Source: Pseudooceanicola sp. (GTDB lineage Bacteria; Pseudomonadota; Alphaproteobacteria; Rhodobacterales; Rhodobacteraceae). From it: a stretch of 64,000 nt of DNA. The DNA is taken from assembly GCF_029213205.1 (NCBI RefSeq), contig NZ_JARGNH010000009.1, positions 1 through 64,000 on the forward strand. The letters run 5' to 3'. A model generated the notes under the pieces. The model saw only the letters and a list, made by a program, of their open reading frames with translations. It did not search any database and was not told the DNA's origin. Positions 27,054 through 36,255 of this stretch are shown here, piece by piece. Both the position numbers and the translations under genes were made by a program. Position 1 is the first letter of the stretch. Each line of letters begins with the position of its first letter.

Positions 27054-27077
27054 CGCACCGCTGCAAGTCAGCCGGAC

Positions 27078-28328
27078 TCAGTTCAAATAGGGCAGCGGAT
27101 CGGTGCTTTCCAATCCCTTGCGCACTTCAAAATGCACATAGGTCGATTTGCCCGACGGGATCTCGGCGATGGCCTGCCCCCGGCTGACCTTCTGCTTTTC
27201 CTTCACCTTGATCCCGGTGACATTGGAATAGATGGTCAGCAGCTTGCCGTCGTGGCGCACCACCACAACGTGGTTGCCCTCGGCATCCGAGGTAATGGCG
27301 GCAACCTCTCCAGCCTCGGCGGCACCGATCGCAGTGCCGGCGGCGGCGGCGATGTCGATGCCGTCATTGCGGCCCTTGGCGTAGTCGCGCACGATATTGC
27401 CCTTGACCGGATAGGCCATGCGTCCGGCTTTCTTGGCCGTTTGCTGGCCGATATCGGCCACCGGCGCCGTCGTGGCGGCGGCCTTTGCGACCGGTTTGGT
27501 CTTTTCATCCGGCAGCGGCTTGACGGCGCTTGGCGGCAGCGGCGTCGGCGATCCGACCCCTGGCGCTTCGGTGCTTTGTGCGGCGGTCTTTTGCACCTGC
27601 GGCGTCTCGACCTTGACCGGGATCAGCAGGTATTGGCCTTCGCGAATGCTGAATTCGCTGTCCAGCCCGTTCCATTCCCCCAGCGCCTTGACCGGCACCT
27701 TGTAGAGCCGGGCGATGGTATAGGCGGTCTCGCCGCGCACCACCTTGTGGCGCTCGGGTTCCTTGCCGGTTTGGGCCCTGGGCTTGCTGGCTGTGGCTTT
27801 GGCCCGGGCCGCGGGCGCGGCGGCGGGGTCCGCCGGGGTCAGCGGCGTGGTTTCCACCCGCCGGTCGCCCGCCCGGTTGAGCGCGCCACCGGCGATCGAG
27901 GCGATGTCGGTGCTCGGGGCCGTTGGTTCCGGGTCCGGCAGGATTGGCCCGGTGCTGAGGGCACCGGTTTCCGGCGAGGGTTCGGCCACCCGGCTGGGCA
28001 GCGACAGCACCTCACCCGCGCGCAGCGGATCATTGAATTTCAAACCATTGTGACGGGCCAGGGCGGCAGGATCGGTGCCGACCCTTTCGGCCACATCGGT
28101 GACCGAATCGCCACGTCGTGCCACCGCCACCTGGTAATTGGGATAGGAAATCACCCCCCGGTTATCGGGCCGGGGTCGGTCGGTGGTGGCCAGGCGCGCC
28201 GCCTCGGCGGTGCTGAACTGGTCGAAATTGCCGCGCATGTCCAGATCCAGCGGCGTGGTGCAGGCCGTCGCCAGCGCCAAGGTCGAGGCGCTCAGCCCCC
28301 GAAATACTGTTCGGATGGTCACATTCAT
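27078..28328 (-). CDS. NlpD-like LysM/degenerate LytM lipoprotein
   Basis: The 416-residue protein begins with a signal peptide and lipobox ATAC (Cys23), then carries two LysM peptidoglycan-binding modules (YQVAVARRGDSVTDVAERVG and KVVRGETAYTIARLYKVPVKALGEWN), a Pro/Lys linker and a C-terminal M23/LytM domain. The domain's first zinc ligand is lost: the HxxxD position reads GRNDGIDI, with Asn for His. The next strand retains YVHFEVR. NlpD-type proteins with degenerate LytM activate amidases rather than cut peptidoglycan. It is next to pcm and surE, the classical surE-pcm-nlpD order. The gene symbol is withheld because only the family is certain. Confidence 0.85.
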   Translation of the reverse strand: MNVTIRTVFRGLSASTLALATACTTPLDLDMRGNFDQFSTAEAARLATTDRPRPDNRGVISYPNYQVAVARRGDSVTDVAERVGTDPAALARHNGLKFNDPLRAGEVLSLPSRVAEPSPETGALSTGPILPDPEPTAPSTDIASIAGGALNRAGDRRVETTPLTPADPAAAPAARAKATASKPRAQTGKEPERHKVVRGETAYTIARLYKVPVKALGEWNGLDSEFSIREGQYLLIPVKVETPQVQKTAAQSTEAPGVGSPTPLPPSAVKPLPDEKTKPVAKAAATTAPVADIGQQTAKKAGRMAYPVKGNIVRDYAKGRNDGIDIAAAAGTAIGAAEAGEVAAITSDAEGNHVVVVRHDGKLLTIYSNVTGIKVKEKQKVSRGQAIAEIPSGKSTYVHFEVRKGLESTDPLPYLN

Positions 28329-28467
28329 CTGTTCGATCCCTCACCGCCACCCCTGTTTGCCGGGGTCGTCGTCGATATCCTGTGCCACGCCACCGGATGG
28401 GGCGCGGGTGCCTGTCGTTGCCGTCAGCCCGGGTCGCGTCTGCTTGCGGGCCAGTTCCAAGTCGTCG

Positions 28468-29112
28468 TCAGTCCTGAGCCAGCCCTTCGATCAGCGGCAC
28501 GAACCGCACCGGGCGCAGCTCGTCGTATTCCAGTCCCGTTTCGGTGCGGCGGACGCGGATCAGGCTTTGAACATTGTCCGACTGCCCCACCGGCAGCACC
28601 ATAATACCGTTAATCTTGAGCTGCGCCAAGAGCGGGCCTGGCGGGTCCTCGGCGGCGGCGGTCACGAGAATGCGATCAAACGGCGCCTGATCGGGCAATC
28701 CGTGCGATCCGTCACCGGCGATGGTGGTGATGTTGGTCAGGTCAAGCGCGGTGAAGATCTCGCGGGCCTCGCGAACCAGACGCGGATGCCGCTCGATCGT
28801 ATAGACGCGTCGCGCCAGCTGGCTCAGCACTGCCGCCTGGTAGCCCGATCCGGTGCCGACCTCCAAAACCTTGTCGCGCGGCTGCACCTCAAGCGCCTGG
28901 GTCATCAGCCCGACGATAGAGGGCTGCGAGATGGTCTGGCCGCAATTGATCGGCAACGGCGTGTCCTCATAGGCGCGTTCGGCAAAGAGCCCGCGAATGA
29001 ACACCCCCCGGTCGATCTTTTCCATCGCGGTCAGGGTGCGGGCGTCGGTGACCCCGCGCGAACGCAGCGTGTAAAGGAATTGCATCTGGCGTTCGGCAAC
29101 GCGGTCGGTCAT
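28468..29112 (-). CDS. pcm: Protein-L-isoaspartate O-methyltransferase
   Basis: Pcm methylates isoaspartyl residues so that aged proteins can be repaired. The 214-residue protein has [40 protein letters not shown], the SAM loop [18 protein letters not shown], and [26 protein letters not shown]. The start codon overlaps the surE stop by 4 bases (ATGA). Confidence 0.96.
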   Translation of the reverse strand: MTDRVAERQMQFLYTLRSRGVTDARTLTAMEKIDRGVFIRGLFAERAYEDTPLPINCGQTISQPSIVGLMTQALEVQPRDKVLEVGTGSGYQAAVLSQLARRVYTIERHPRLVREAREIFTALDLTNITTIAGDGSHGLPDQAPFDRILVTAAAEDPPGPLLAQLKINGIMVLPVGQSDNVQSLIRVRRTETGLEYDELRPVRFVPLIEGLAQD

Positions 29113-29891
29113 TCAATGCCTTTCAACACGTCCAGCATGTCATGCGCCGTCAGATCGGCGCGCATCGGTGTCACCGAGACATAGCCGTCCAGATTGGCAT
29201 GGGCGTCGCTGCCCGGTTCGGTATGGATCTGCTGATCGCCGCCCTTGATCCACAGGAATTTGCGCCCCGAGGGGGCGAAATGCGGCTCGGTCGAGAATTT
29301 GGTGTTGCGGCGGAACCCCTGGGTGGTGATCCGCATGCCGCGCACCGCATGTGCCGGGCAGGGCGGAAAGTTGACGTTGTAGAACAGCCGGTAATCGCCA
29401 CTGTCCTTGGGCTGCGCCGCCAGCACCTTGCGGATCACCTCGGCGCCATGTTGCCCCGCTGCTTCGAACGGATCGTCGCTCTGGTAATTCTCCGGCCCGA
29501 GGTATTGCGACAATGCAAAGGAGGGGATGCCCTGCAGGGCGCCTTCCATGGCACCGCCCAAAGTGCCGGAATAGAGCGCGTTTTCGGCGGAATTATTGCC
29601 CTGGTTGACCCCGGAGAGGATCAGGTCGACCCGCTGGTCCTTCAGCACATCATGCAGCCCGGCGAGCACGCAATCGGCGGGCGAGCCTTCGGCGGCAAAG
29701 CGTTGCGGGCCGAGTTTCGAGACCATCATCGGATGGGTGTAGGAGATCTTATGCGCGACGCCGGATTGCTCGAACGCCGGGGCCACGGTCCAGACCTCGC
29801 CCTTGGGGCCGGCCAGTGCCTCGGCGATGCCCTGCATCACCGCCAGCCCTGGTGCCGAAATGCCGTCGTCATTGGTGATCAGAATTCGCAT
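29109..29891 (-). CDS. surE: 5'-nucleotidase SurE
   Basis: SurE is a metal-dependent phosphatase acting on nucleoside monophosphates in stress survival. The 260-residue protein has [15 protein letters not shown] (metal-binding DD), [14 protein letters not shown], the [22 protein letters not shown] loop and the conserved NVNFPPC strand. The start at 29891 begins the family's N-terminus; the ORF track start at 29954 adds 21 extra residues. It overlaps pcm by 4 bases. Confidence 0.96.
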   Translation of the reverse strand: MRILITNDDGISAPGLAVMQGIAEALAGPKGEVWTVAPAFEQSGVAHKISYTHPMMVSKLGPQRFAAEGSPADCVLAGLHDVLKDQRVDLILSGVNQGNNSAENALYSGTLGGAMEGALQGIPSFALSQYLGPENYQSDDPFEAAGQHGAEVIRKVLAAQPKDSGDYRLFYNVNFPPCPAHAVRGMRITTQGFRRNTKFSTEPHFAPSGRKFLWIKGGDQQIHTEPGSDAHANLDGYVSVTPMRADLTAHDMLDVLKGIE

Positions 29892-29993
29892 ATGTCCGCC
29901 CGTTTTGCCTGCCTCTGAATAGGCGAGGGGCGGGGCCGGGGCAAGCACTGGCACCCAGAGCGCGGACGGAGTTTCAGCCGGGGTGCGGCAGCG

Positions 29994-30635
29994 TCACACC
30001 AGGCTGTCCAGCAAACGCGCCGCTTCGTCCTTGGGACTGGCCAGTCGGCTGCGATCCTCGCCGGGGTGGAATCGGGCGCGCAGGGCGGTGGCCATCGGCG
30101 CCGGGGTCAGCACATGAACCTGCGGGCCGGTCGTGCCGGTTTCCCCGACCCAGGCCCGGGCCAAGGTGATCTGCGCGGCTTTGGTGGCGCCATAGGCGCC
30201 GTGGAACTTGGCACCGCCCGCCGGGTCGTCAAAGAACAGGGCGGACCCGTCGGCGCCCAGCAGCGGCGCGATAAACGGGATCAGGATGCCGGTGGCGGTG
30301 ACATTGGTGGCCACCGCGCGGTCCCAATCCTTGGCATCAATATGATGCGCCGGGGTCAGCGGCGGCACCTGCACCGCCGTATGCGCCCAGAGCGCGATGC
30401 CGCCCCAACGGTCGTGGATCGACCGGCACAGCTGCGCCATCGCATCGCGATTGGTGATGTCCATCGGCGCCAGGGTGGCGGCACCGCCACGGGCGCGGAT
30501 GCGGTCATCCAGCTCTTCCAGCGCGCCGGTGGTGCGGGCCACCGCGACGATGTGGTGTTCAGGCGCCAGGGCTTCGGCCAGGGCCGCACCCAGGCCGCGC
30601 GAGGCGCCGGTGATCAGGGCTATTTTTTCGCTCAT
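29994..30635 (-). CDS. Short-chain dehydrogenase/reductase
   Basis: The roughly 213-residue protein has TGASRGLGAALAEAL (cofactor loop), NVTATGILIP (a variant of NNAG), and the catalytic YGATKAAQITLARAWV (Tyr-x-x-x-Lys). The expected catalytic Ser before the Tyr appears replaced in LFFDDPAGGAKFHGAYG, so activity or substrate may differ. NADP preference is not clear. ATG 30635 (MSEKIALITG) is the sensible start. Located between surE and purF on the same strand. Confidence 0.85.
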   Translation of the reverse strand: MSEKIALITGASRGLGAALAEALAPEHHIVAVARTTGALEELDDRIRARGGAATLAPMDITNRDAMAQLCRSIHDRWGGIALWAHTAVQVPPLTPAHHIDAKDWDRAVATNVTATGILIPFIAPLLGADGSALFFDDPAGGAKFHGAYGATKAAQITLARAWVGETGTTGPQVHVLTPAPMATALRARFHPGEDRSRLASPKDEAARLLDSLV

Positions 30636-30698
30636 GCTGTGCGGTTTGGGCATATTCGTCGCCGCAGTCAAGCGCTGCGCCAAGTCGAAGCCCGGCGA

Positions 30699-30803
30699 TC
30701 AGCCGCCGATTTCGGCGCGGCGCAGGGCGATGACCCGGTCCAGCACCGCATCCGGGGGCAGGGCCGCGAAATCGGCGCGGTGGGCATCCGCCGCAGCGTT
30801 CAC
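30699..30803 (-). CDS. Possible 34-residue small protein coupled to purF
   Basis: GTG at 30801-30803 overlaps the purF stop as GTGA and opens a 34-codon frame, MNAAADAHRADFAALPPDAVLDRVIALRRAEIGG, ending at 30699. The composition and GC3 look coding-like and its end fits neatly before the SDR start. It is short, so chance is possible; I found no family. Confidence 0.3.
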   Translation of the reverse strand: MNAAADAHRADFAALPPDAVLDRVIALRRAEIGG

Positions 30804-32293
30804 TCGGCGGCTCTGAGTTGGAAACCCTTTTCGATCATATCCGCCGGTTCCACCGGATATTCGCCCGAGAAACAGGCGTCGCAATATTGCGGGCAATTGG
30901 AATTGCGGCCCGTCGCCTCGCCCGCCGCGCGATAGAGCCCATCGAGCGAGATGAAGCGCAGGCTGTCCACCGACAGGTGTTCGCGCATTTCTTCTTCGGA
31001 CATGGTGGCGGCCAGCAGTTTTTCGCGCTGCGGCGTGTCGACGCCATAGAAACAGGGCCAGGCGGTTGGTGGGCTGGCGATGCGAAAATGCACTTCGGCG
31101 GCGCCGGCATCCAGGATCATTTCCTTGATCTTGCGGCTGGTGGTGCCGCGCACCACGGAATCGTCGACCAAGATCACCCGCTTGCCGCGGATCAGCGCCC
31201 GATTGACGTTCAGTTTCAGCCGCACGCCCATATTTCGGATCTGTTCGGTCGGCTCGATGAAGGTGCGGCCCATATACTGGTTGCGGATGATCCCCATCGC
31301 GTAGGGGATGCCGCTTTCCTGGCTGAAGCCGATCGCCGCCGGGGTGCCGCTGTCGGGCACCGGACAGACCAGATCCGCATCCACCGGCGCCTCGCGTGCC
31401 AGTTCGACGCCAATCTGACGACGGGTCTCATAGACCGAACGCCCCCCCAGAACGGAATCGGGGCGGCTGAAATAGACATGTTCAAAGATGCAGAAACGCG
31501 GGCTTTTCGGACGGAACGGACGGCGGCTGTCCAGACCCTGGTCGGTGATCACCACCATCTCGCCGGGTTCGACCTCGCGCAGGAATTCGGCGCCGATGAT
31601 ATCCAGGGCGCAGGTTTCCGATGACAGAACCCAGCCATCGCCGATCTTGCCCAGCACCAGCGGGCGCACCCCCAGCGGGTCACGCACCCCGATCAGCTGG
31701 GTGGCGGTCATCGCGACGATGGAAAATGCCCCCTCGACCCGGCGCAGCGCATCCTCCATCCGTTCCGGCAGGTCCTTCTGCAGAGACCGGGCCATCAGGT
31801 GCACGATACATTCACTGTCCGACGAGGATTGAAAGATCGAGCCATGCTCGATCAACTCGCGCCGCAGCGCATCGGCATTGGTGATATTGCCGTTATGGCC
31901 AATCGCCGCGCCGCCCATCGAAAATTCGCCAAAGAACGGTTGCACGTCGCGGATCTGCGTGGCGCCCTTCGATCCGGCGGTGGAATAGCGCACATGGCCG
32001 ATCCCGATCGAACCGGGCAGGGTGGCCATGACATCGGTGCTGGTGAAATTGTCGCGGATGTAGCCGAACTTGCGCGCGTCGCTGAACCCGTGTTCGGGAT
32101 CATAGGTGACGATCCCACCGGCCTCTTGACCCCGATGTTGCAGCGCGTGCAAGCCGAGCGCGACAAAATTGGCCGCGTCGCTGACCCCGAGGACGCCGTA
32201 AACGCCGCATTCCTCGTGCAGTTTGTCATCGTCCCAGGGAAGGCTGGGCAGGGTTTTGGTCTTGGTCGCTGTTTCGGGCGAGTGGCTGGGCAA
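30800..32293 (-). CDS. purF: Amidophosphoribosyltransferase
   Basis: PurF makes phosphoribosylamine from PRPP and glutamine, the committed step of purine synthesis. The protein shows the glutaminase Cys after a propeptide (LHEECGVYGVLG), the GxGHVRYSTAG loop, the PRPP motif ILVDDSVVRGTTSRK, and the Cys-rich C-terminus NCPQYCDACFSG, like the Fe-S-containing Bacillus-type enzymes. Start is unclear. The ORF track begins at GTG 32347, but TTG 32293 has GGAG 8 bases upstream and gives 497 residues, closer to the family; I use it. The FeS-type cysteines imply oxygen sensitivity. Confidence 0.93.
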   Translation of the reverse strand: MPSHSPETATKTKTLPSLPWDDDKLHEECGVYGVLGVSDAANFVALGLHALQHRGQEAGGIVTYDPEHGFSDARKFGYIRDNFTSTDVMATLPGSIGIGHVRYSTAGSKGATQIRDVQPFFGEFSMGGAAIGHNGNITNADALRRELIEHGSIFQSSSDSECIVHLMARSLQKDLPERMEDALRRVEGAFSIVAMTATQLIGVRDPLGVRPLVLGKIGDGWVLSSETCALDIIGAEFLREVEPGEMVVITDQGLDSRRPFRPKSPRFCIFEHVYFSRPDSVLGGRSVYETRRQIGVELAREAPVDADLVCPVPDSGTPAAIGFSQESGIPYAMGIIRNQYMGRTFIEPTEQIRNMGVRLKLNVNRALIRGKRVILVDDSVVRGTTSRKIKEMILDAGAAEVHFRIASPPTAWPCFYGVDTPQREKLLAATMSEEEMREHLSVDSLRFISLDGLYRAAGEATGRNSNCPQYCDACFSGEYPVEPADMIEKGFQLRAAE

Positions 32294-32328
32294 GGGGCAG
32301 CTCCGAATCCTGTCGCGTGATGCCCCTT

Positions 32329-32667
32329 TTAAACACCCACCGGGCACAGTGTCACGAAAGGATCACATAGTCGCGCCGGTTGCCGGCCGAAAGCGCTGGC
32401 AAGCGGGGCACCTCGGAGCAGATCCTCGCAGAGGTCTAAAACGGGCTGATCGGCTGAAAAAACGACGATCGGCGCCCGGATCCGTGCCGCAATCGGTGAA
32501 ATCGGCGTCTCCGACCCGGTGCCGCAGGCCATAGCGCCGGCGTTGCTGACCCAGCCCTGTGGCGATGCGGCGCAGCCTGTCAGGGACTCGCGGACCATGG
32601 CACCGGGCTGCGGGATGCGCGGTCGATGGCGGTCGACTCGCCCCGCCATGACATCGTGTTGCAGCAC
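32329..32667 (-). pseudogene. Possible degraded alpha/beta-hydrolase remnant between cvpA and purF
   Basis: The roughly 445-base gap between purF and cvpA has no convincing gene. One reverse-strand frame contains a stretch (IAARIRAPIVVFSADQPVLDLCEDLL) resembling the C-terminal strand of lysophospholipase-type alpha/beta hydrolases, where a catalytic Asp would follow. The rest of the domain is missing, so I treat it as a possible remnant only. No other feature was seen in the gap. Confidence 0.25.
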
Positions 32668-32738
32668 CCCGCTTGGGCGGTCTGGCCGCCAATCGAAGCT
32701 TTTCTGACGGAATGTGAAGGCGAGGCGGCTGCGCCGCC

Positions 32739-33290
32739 TTATTCGCAGGCGCCGACCAGGCGTTCGTATTGGCTGGTGATCCAGCCGAGGGCGCGTTCGG
32801 GGTTTTCGTCCTCGATCTTGCCGGTCAGCCGGGAAAAGACCTGGGCCGAACGGCTGTCATCCACCATCGGGATTTCCTGCGAGGTCAGCACGGTGTTGTA
32901 GACAAAGAAGGCGATGGCGATCAGCAACACGCCGCGCGCTGCACCGAACAGAAAGCCGAGCGCCTGATCCAGCCCGCCGAGGACGGAGCGCTGCACCAGC
33001 GACGAAAACAATGGTGTGAACAAGGAGGCGATGACCAGCGCCACCGCAAACACGGCGGCAAAGGCGGTGATCACCGACAATTCACAGCTGTCGGCGATGA
33101 AGCTGCCGATCACCGGCACCTCTTTGACCAGCGGTTGCACCTGCGGCGCAAAGATGAAGGCCAGGACCGCGGCGACAACCCAGCCGCCGATCGCCAGAAC
33201 CTCGCGCAGGAAGCCGCGGGAATAGGCCAGGATCGCCGAGATGACGATAATCGCGGCAACCACGCCGTCGATGATGGTGAAACCTTCCAT
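32739..33290 (-). CDS. cvpA: CvpA family membrane protein
   Basis: The 183-residue protein has four predicted transmembrane helices beginning MEGFTIIDGVVAAIIVISAILAYSRGFLREVLAIGGW, the CvpA signature. Its family role (colicin V production, biofilm-linked processes) is poorly defined. It lies between radA and purF on the same strand, the common arrangement in which cvpA precedes purF. Confidence 0.9.
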   Translation of the reverse strand: MEGFTIIDGVVAAIIVISAILAYSRGFLREVLAIGGWVVAAVLAFIFAPQVQPLVKEVPVIGSFIADSCELSVITAFAAVFAVALVIASLFTPLFSSLVQRSVLGGLDQALGFLFGAARGVLLIAIAFFVYNTVLTSQEIPMVDDSRSAQVFSRLTGKIEDENPERALGWITSQYERLVGACE

Positions 33291-33321
33291 GTCGTTTGCG
33301 TCCTTCGCAAGGGGGCGCGGG

Positions 33322-34689
33322 TCAACCCGCGCCGAAAACTTCGCCCACGAAGGCGGTCAGATCCGCCATCGGCTTGACCGCCATTCCACCATCTCCGCCC
33401 GGTTTGCCACCGGCGGGTGCAATGGCCGAGGTGAAACCAAGTTTCGCCGCTTCTTTCAACCGATTTTCGGTCTGCACCACCGGTCTGAGGGCGCCTGAGA
33501 GGGAAATTTCGCCAAAAACAACACACTCTGGCGGCAAAGCCGCGTCTTCGCGGGCGGAAAGCAGCGCCGCGGCGGCGGCCAGATCGGCGGCCGGTTCGCT
33601 GATTTTCATGCCACCGGCGACGTTCAGATAGACATCGAGCCCGGTGAAGGGGATGCCGCAGCGTGCCTCAAGCACCGCCAGGATCATCGCCAGACGGCCG
33701 CTGTCCCAGCCGACCACCGACCGGCGCGGCTGCGAATGCGGGCTGGGGGCGACCAGCGCCTGAAACTCGACCAGAACCGGGCGGGTGCCCTCGATCCCGG
33801 CAAACACCGCCGATCCCGGGGCCGGGGCGCCGCGTTCGGACAGGAACAGCGCCGAGGGGTTGGACACCTCGGCCAGCCCGGCGCCGGTCATCTCGAACAC
33901 CCCGATTTCATCGGCGGGGCCAAAGCGGTTCTTGACCGCGCGCAGGATGCGGAACTGGTGACCGCGCTCGCCCTCGAAATAGAGCACCGTGTCGACCATA
34001 TGTTCGACCACCCGCGGCCCGGCGATCTGGCCATCCTTGGTGACATGGCCGACCAGGATCACCGCCGAGCCGCGGCGTTTGGCGAATGCGGTCAGCTCAT
34101 GCGCGGCGGCGCGCACCTGGCTGACCGACCCGGGGGCGCTTTCGACGGAATCCGACCACATCGTCTGAATCGAATCGACGATCACCAGGTCGGGGCGTTC
34201 AGCATCCAGCGTGGTCAGGATATCGCGCAGCACGGTTTCCGCGGCCAACTGCACCTTTGCGCCGGTCAGCCCCAGCCGGTCGGCACGCATCCGGATCTGC
34301 GCCGCCGCCTCTTCGCCGGAAATATAGAATGTCTTTAGCCCGGCATTGGCGAATTGCGCCGCCGCCTGCAACAACAGGGTGGATTTGCCGATGCCGGGAT
34401 CGCCGCCCACCAGCACCGCCGAGGCCGGGACCAGCCCGCCACCCAGCACCCGGTCGAGTTCGGCCATGCCCGAGGCGGTGCGCGGCAGCGGCGGATCCTG
34501 CGTCGAGAGATCGGTCAGCGTGATCGCGCGACCGCGCGCCGCGCCCAGCGATTGCTTGCCCGCCGCCGCCGACAGCGGCCCCTCTTCGATGATCGAATTC
34601 CAGGCGCCGCAGGCGTCGCATTGCCCCGACCATTTGGTATGGACAGCGCCGCATGCGCTACAGGTGAAGGTGGTGGTTGCCCGTGCCAT
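33322..34689 (-). CDS. radA: DNA repair protein RadA
   Basis: RadA is a RecA-like helicase that drives branch migration of recombination intermediates. The 455-residue protein has an N-terminal zinc finger (CSACGAVHTKWSGQCDACGAW), Walker A GGDPGIGKSTL, the RadA-specific KNRFG motif (VKNRFGPADEIGVFEM), and a C-terminal Lon-protease-like domain (PFTGLDVYLNVAGGMKISEPAADLAAAAALLSA) lacking catalytic residues, as in the family. Confidence 0.96.
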   Translation of the reverse strand: MARATTTFTCSACGAVHTKWSGQCDACGAWNSIIEEGPLSAAAGKQSLGAARGRAITLTDLSTQDPPLPRTASGMAELDRVLGGGLVPASAVLVGGDPGIGKSTLLLQAAAQFANAGLKTFYISGEEAAAQIRMRADRLGLTGAKVQLAAETVLRDILTTLDAERPDLVIVDSIQTMWSDSVESAPGSVSQVRAAAHELTAFAKRRGSAVILVGHVTKDGQIAGPRVVEHMVDTVLYFEGERGHQFRILRAVKNRFGPADEIGVFEMTGAGLAEVSNPSALFLSERGAPAPGSAVFAGIEGTRPVLVEFQALVAPSPHSQPRRSVVGWDSGRLAMILAVLEARCGIPFTGLDVYLNVAGGMKISEPAADLAAAAALLSAREDAALPPECVVFGEISLSGALRPVVQTENRLKEAAKLGFTSAIAPAGGKPGGDGGMAVKPMADLTAFVGEVFGAG

Positions 34690-34732
34690 GGGGCTTCTTG
34701 CCCCGGCGCGGCCGGGCGGTCAATCGTGCTGC

Positions 34733-35659
34733 TCAGTCGTTGCCACGATTGCCCATGCCGACAACCTTGGCGCGGCGCTGTTCCAGGATCGGGCTGGAGA
34801 TCACCACGTCATCGTAATCGTCGTCGAAATCGTCCTGCATCATCGCCTCGGCCAATGATGGCATCGCGGTCAGCTTTTCCACCCTGCTCGGCGGCGGGGT
34901 AATCTCAGGCTGGGTTTGCTTGGCATCTTCGCCCAGATTGAGCGCTGGCAGAATACCGTCGAGCTCCTCAAGCAGGCGATCCAGCTGCGAGCGGGCAATG
35001 CTCTCTTCCATCTCCATCGCGTTCAGCCATTGCCGCAGATCGGTGGTGATCACCTTGGCAGTGCCGAGCCGATCGTTGAATTTCTCGATCTCTTCCTGAC
35101 GCTGTTTCAGAAAGGCGCGGGCGCGGTTCACATTGTCTTCGCTATAGGTCTGGGCCAGTTCCTGGCTGACCTGGCTCATCTGCGCCGCCGCTTCCAGGAT
35201 GTCCGGTTCCAGCCCGTCCAGATCGGGGTGTTTGCGCAGAAAGGCGATGCGTTCGCGCACCGCGTCAAATTCATGGCTCATCCGGAACACACCGTCGCGG
35301 TCGGCGCTGTGCGCCTTGAAATAGGCATGTGCCACGTCATGCATCGAGATGTGGAAATTGCGGTGCGACTTTTCCAGGGCCTGCACCCGGCCATTGGTCG
35401 GCAGAAAGGCGCAGAGGCCAAGCGCCAGCGCGGTCAGGCCGATCATTGCCCACATGCCCGCATCCGGCACCGGCGCGCCGTTCCAGATCAGGCTGAGTTC
35501 CGGCCAGGGGATCACCGCAAAGGCCGCCAGCAGCGTCGCGGTCAGCAGTGCCAGCGCCAGCATCAGCATCGCGCCCATGGTGATCGGTTGCACGATTCGG
35601 GTGAGGATCAGGCGCAAAGTGCCCTCACGCGATTCAATGTGATCGGTTCGAAATGCCAT
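34733..35659 (-). CDS. Membrane protein with C-terminal coiled coil, unknown function
   Basis: The 308-residue protein has two N-terminal transmembrane helices (about 20-50 and 68-88), then a long helical cytoplasmic region (FDAVRERIAFLRKHPDLDGLEPDILEAAAQMSQVSQELAQTYSEDNVNRARAFLKQRQEEIEKF) with coiled-coil character, and an acidic, Pro-rich tail. I do not recognise a family by name; it looks like a conserved Rhodobacteraceae protein. It lies just upstream of radA on the same strand, 43 bases away. Confidence 0.7.
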   Translation of the reverse strand: MAFRTDHIESREGTLRLILTRIVQPITMGAMLMLALALLTATLLAAFAVIPWPELSLIWNGAPVPDAGMWAMIGLTALALGLCAFLPTNGRVQALEKSHRNFHISMHDVAHAYFKAHSADRDGVFRMSHEFDAVRERIAFLRKHPDLDGLEPDILEAAAQMSQVSQELAQTYSEDNVNRARAFLKQRQEEIEKFNDRLGTAKVITTDLRQWLNAMEMEESIARSQLDRLLEELDGILPALNLGEDAKQTQPEITPPPSRVEKLTAMPSLAEAMMQDDFDDDYDDVVISSPILEQRRAKVVGMGNRGND

Positions 35660-35748
35660 TCGTCAAAATCCCCCGGGTCCCGCGACTCACCCGAATCGGC
35701 GGGTTTCCGCCGTTGTTACCACAGGTTAGCGGTGGAACTTACCGTACG

Positions 35749-36252
35749 TTAAGCTTGGGTGTGCTCCGCGCCCGGCCCGAGGCGGCGCGCAATCGCCGTT
35801 TCGGTCAGCCGTGCGAGCAGCAGCGAGGCGAGGATGCAGCCGGAGAAAAGGTATATCCCCCATCCGGTTTCAACCCGCCCGATCCCGATTCCCTTGATGA
35901 TCGCAATATAGAGCGAAATCAAAAAGATATCGGCCATTGCCAGGCGTCCTGCCCAATCTGCAAAACGCAGGGACCGCCGCCCCCAGCGTCCGGTTAACAC
36001 CCCCAGCAACGCCAGGGTTTTGGCATAGGGCGCGACCAGCGCAAAGAGGCCGACCAGCAGGGCCAGGAAACGGTCAGTTTCCCAGAGCGAAACGACCCCG
36101 GACCAGACACTGATCTCTGACAGGCCGAAAAGTGGCAGCAGCCCGGCGCGCAGCAGCGGCGCGAACCAGGCGATCGGGTAGAGCAGCAGCAACAGCAGGT
36201 TGCCGAGGATCAGCGCCCGGGTCAGCCCCGGGGTGGCGCGCCAGCCGATCAT
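35749..36252 (-). CDS. PqiA-like integral membrane protein
   Basis: This 167-residue protein has four transmembrane helices and the PqiA-domain features: LLLLYPIAWFAPLLRA, LSEISVWSGVVSLWE and a long hydrophobic C-terminal pair. PqiA-type proteins are linked to envelope lipid transport. It lies 3 bases after mlaF, in the reverse-strand set alr-mlaE-mlaF-pqiA, so it may belong to this lipid-transport module in place of other mla genes. Only one PqiA repeat is present. Confidence 0.7.
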   Translation of the reverse strand: MIGWRATPGLTRALILGNLLLLLLYPIAWFAPLLRAGLLPLFGLSEISVWSGVVSLWETDRFLALLVGLFALVAPYAKTLALLGVLTGRWGRRSLRFADWAGRLAMADIFLISLYIAIIKGIGIGRVETGWGIYLFSGCILASLLLARLTETAIARRLGPGAEHTQA

Positions 36253-36255
36253 TGC

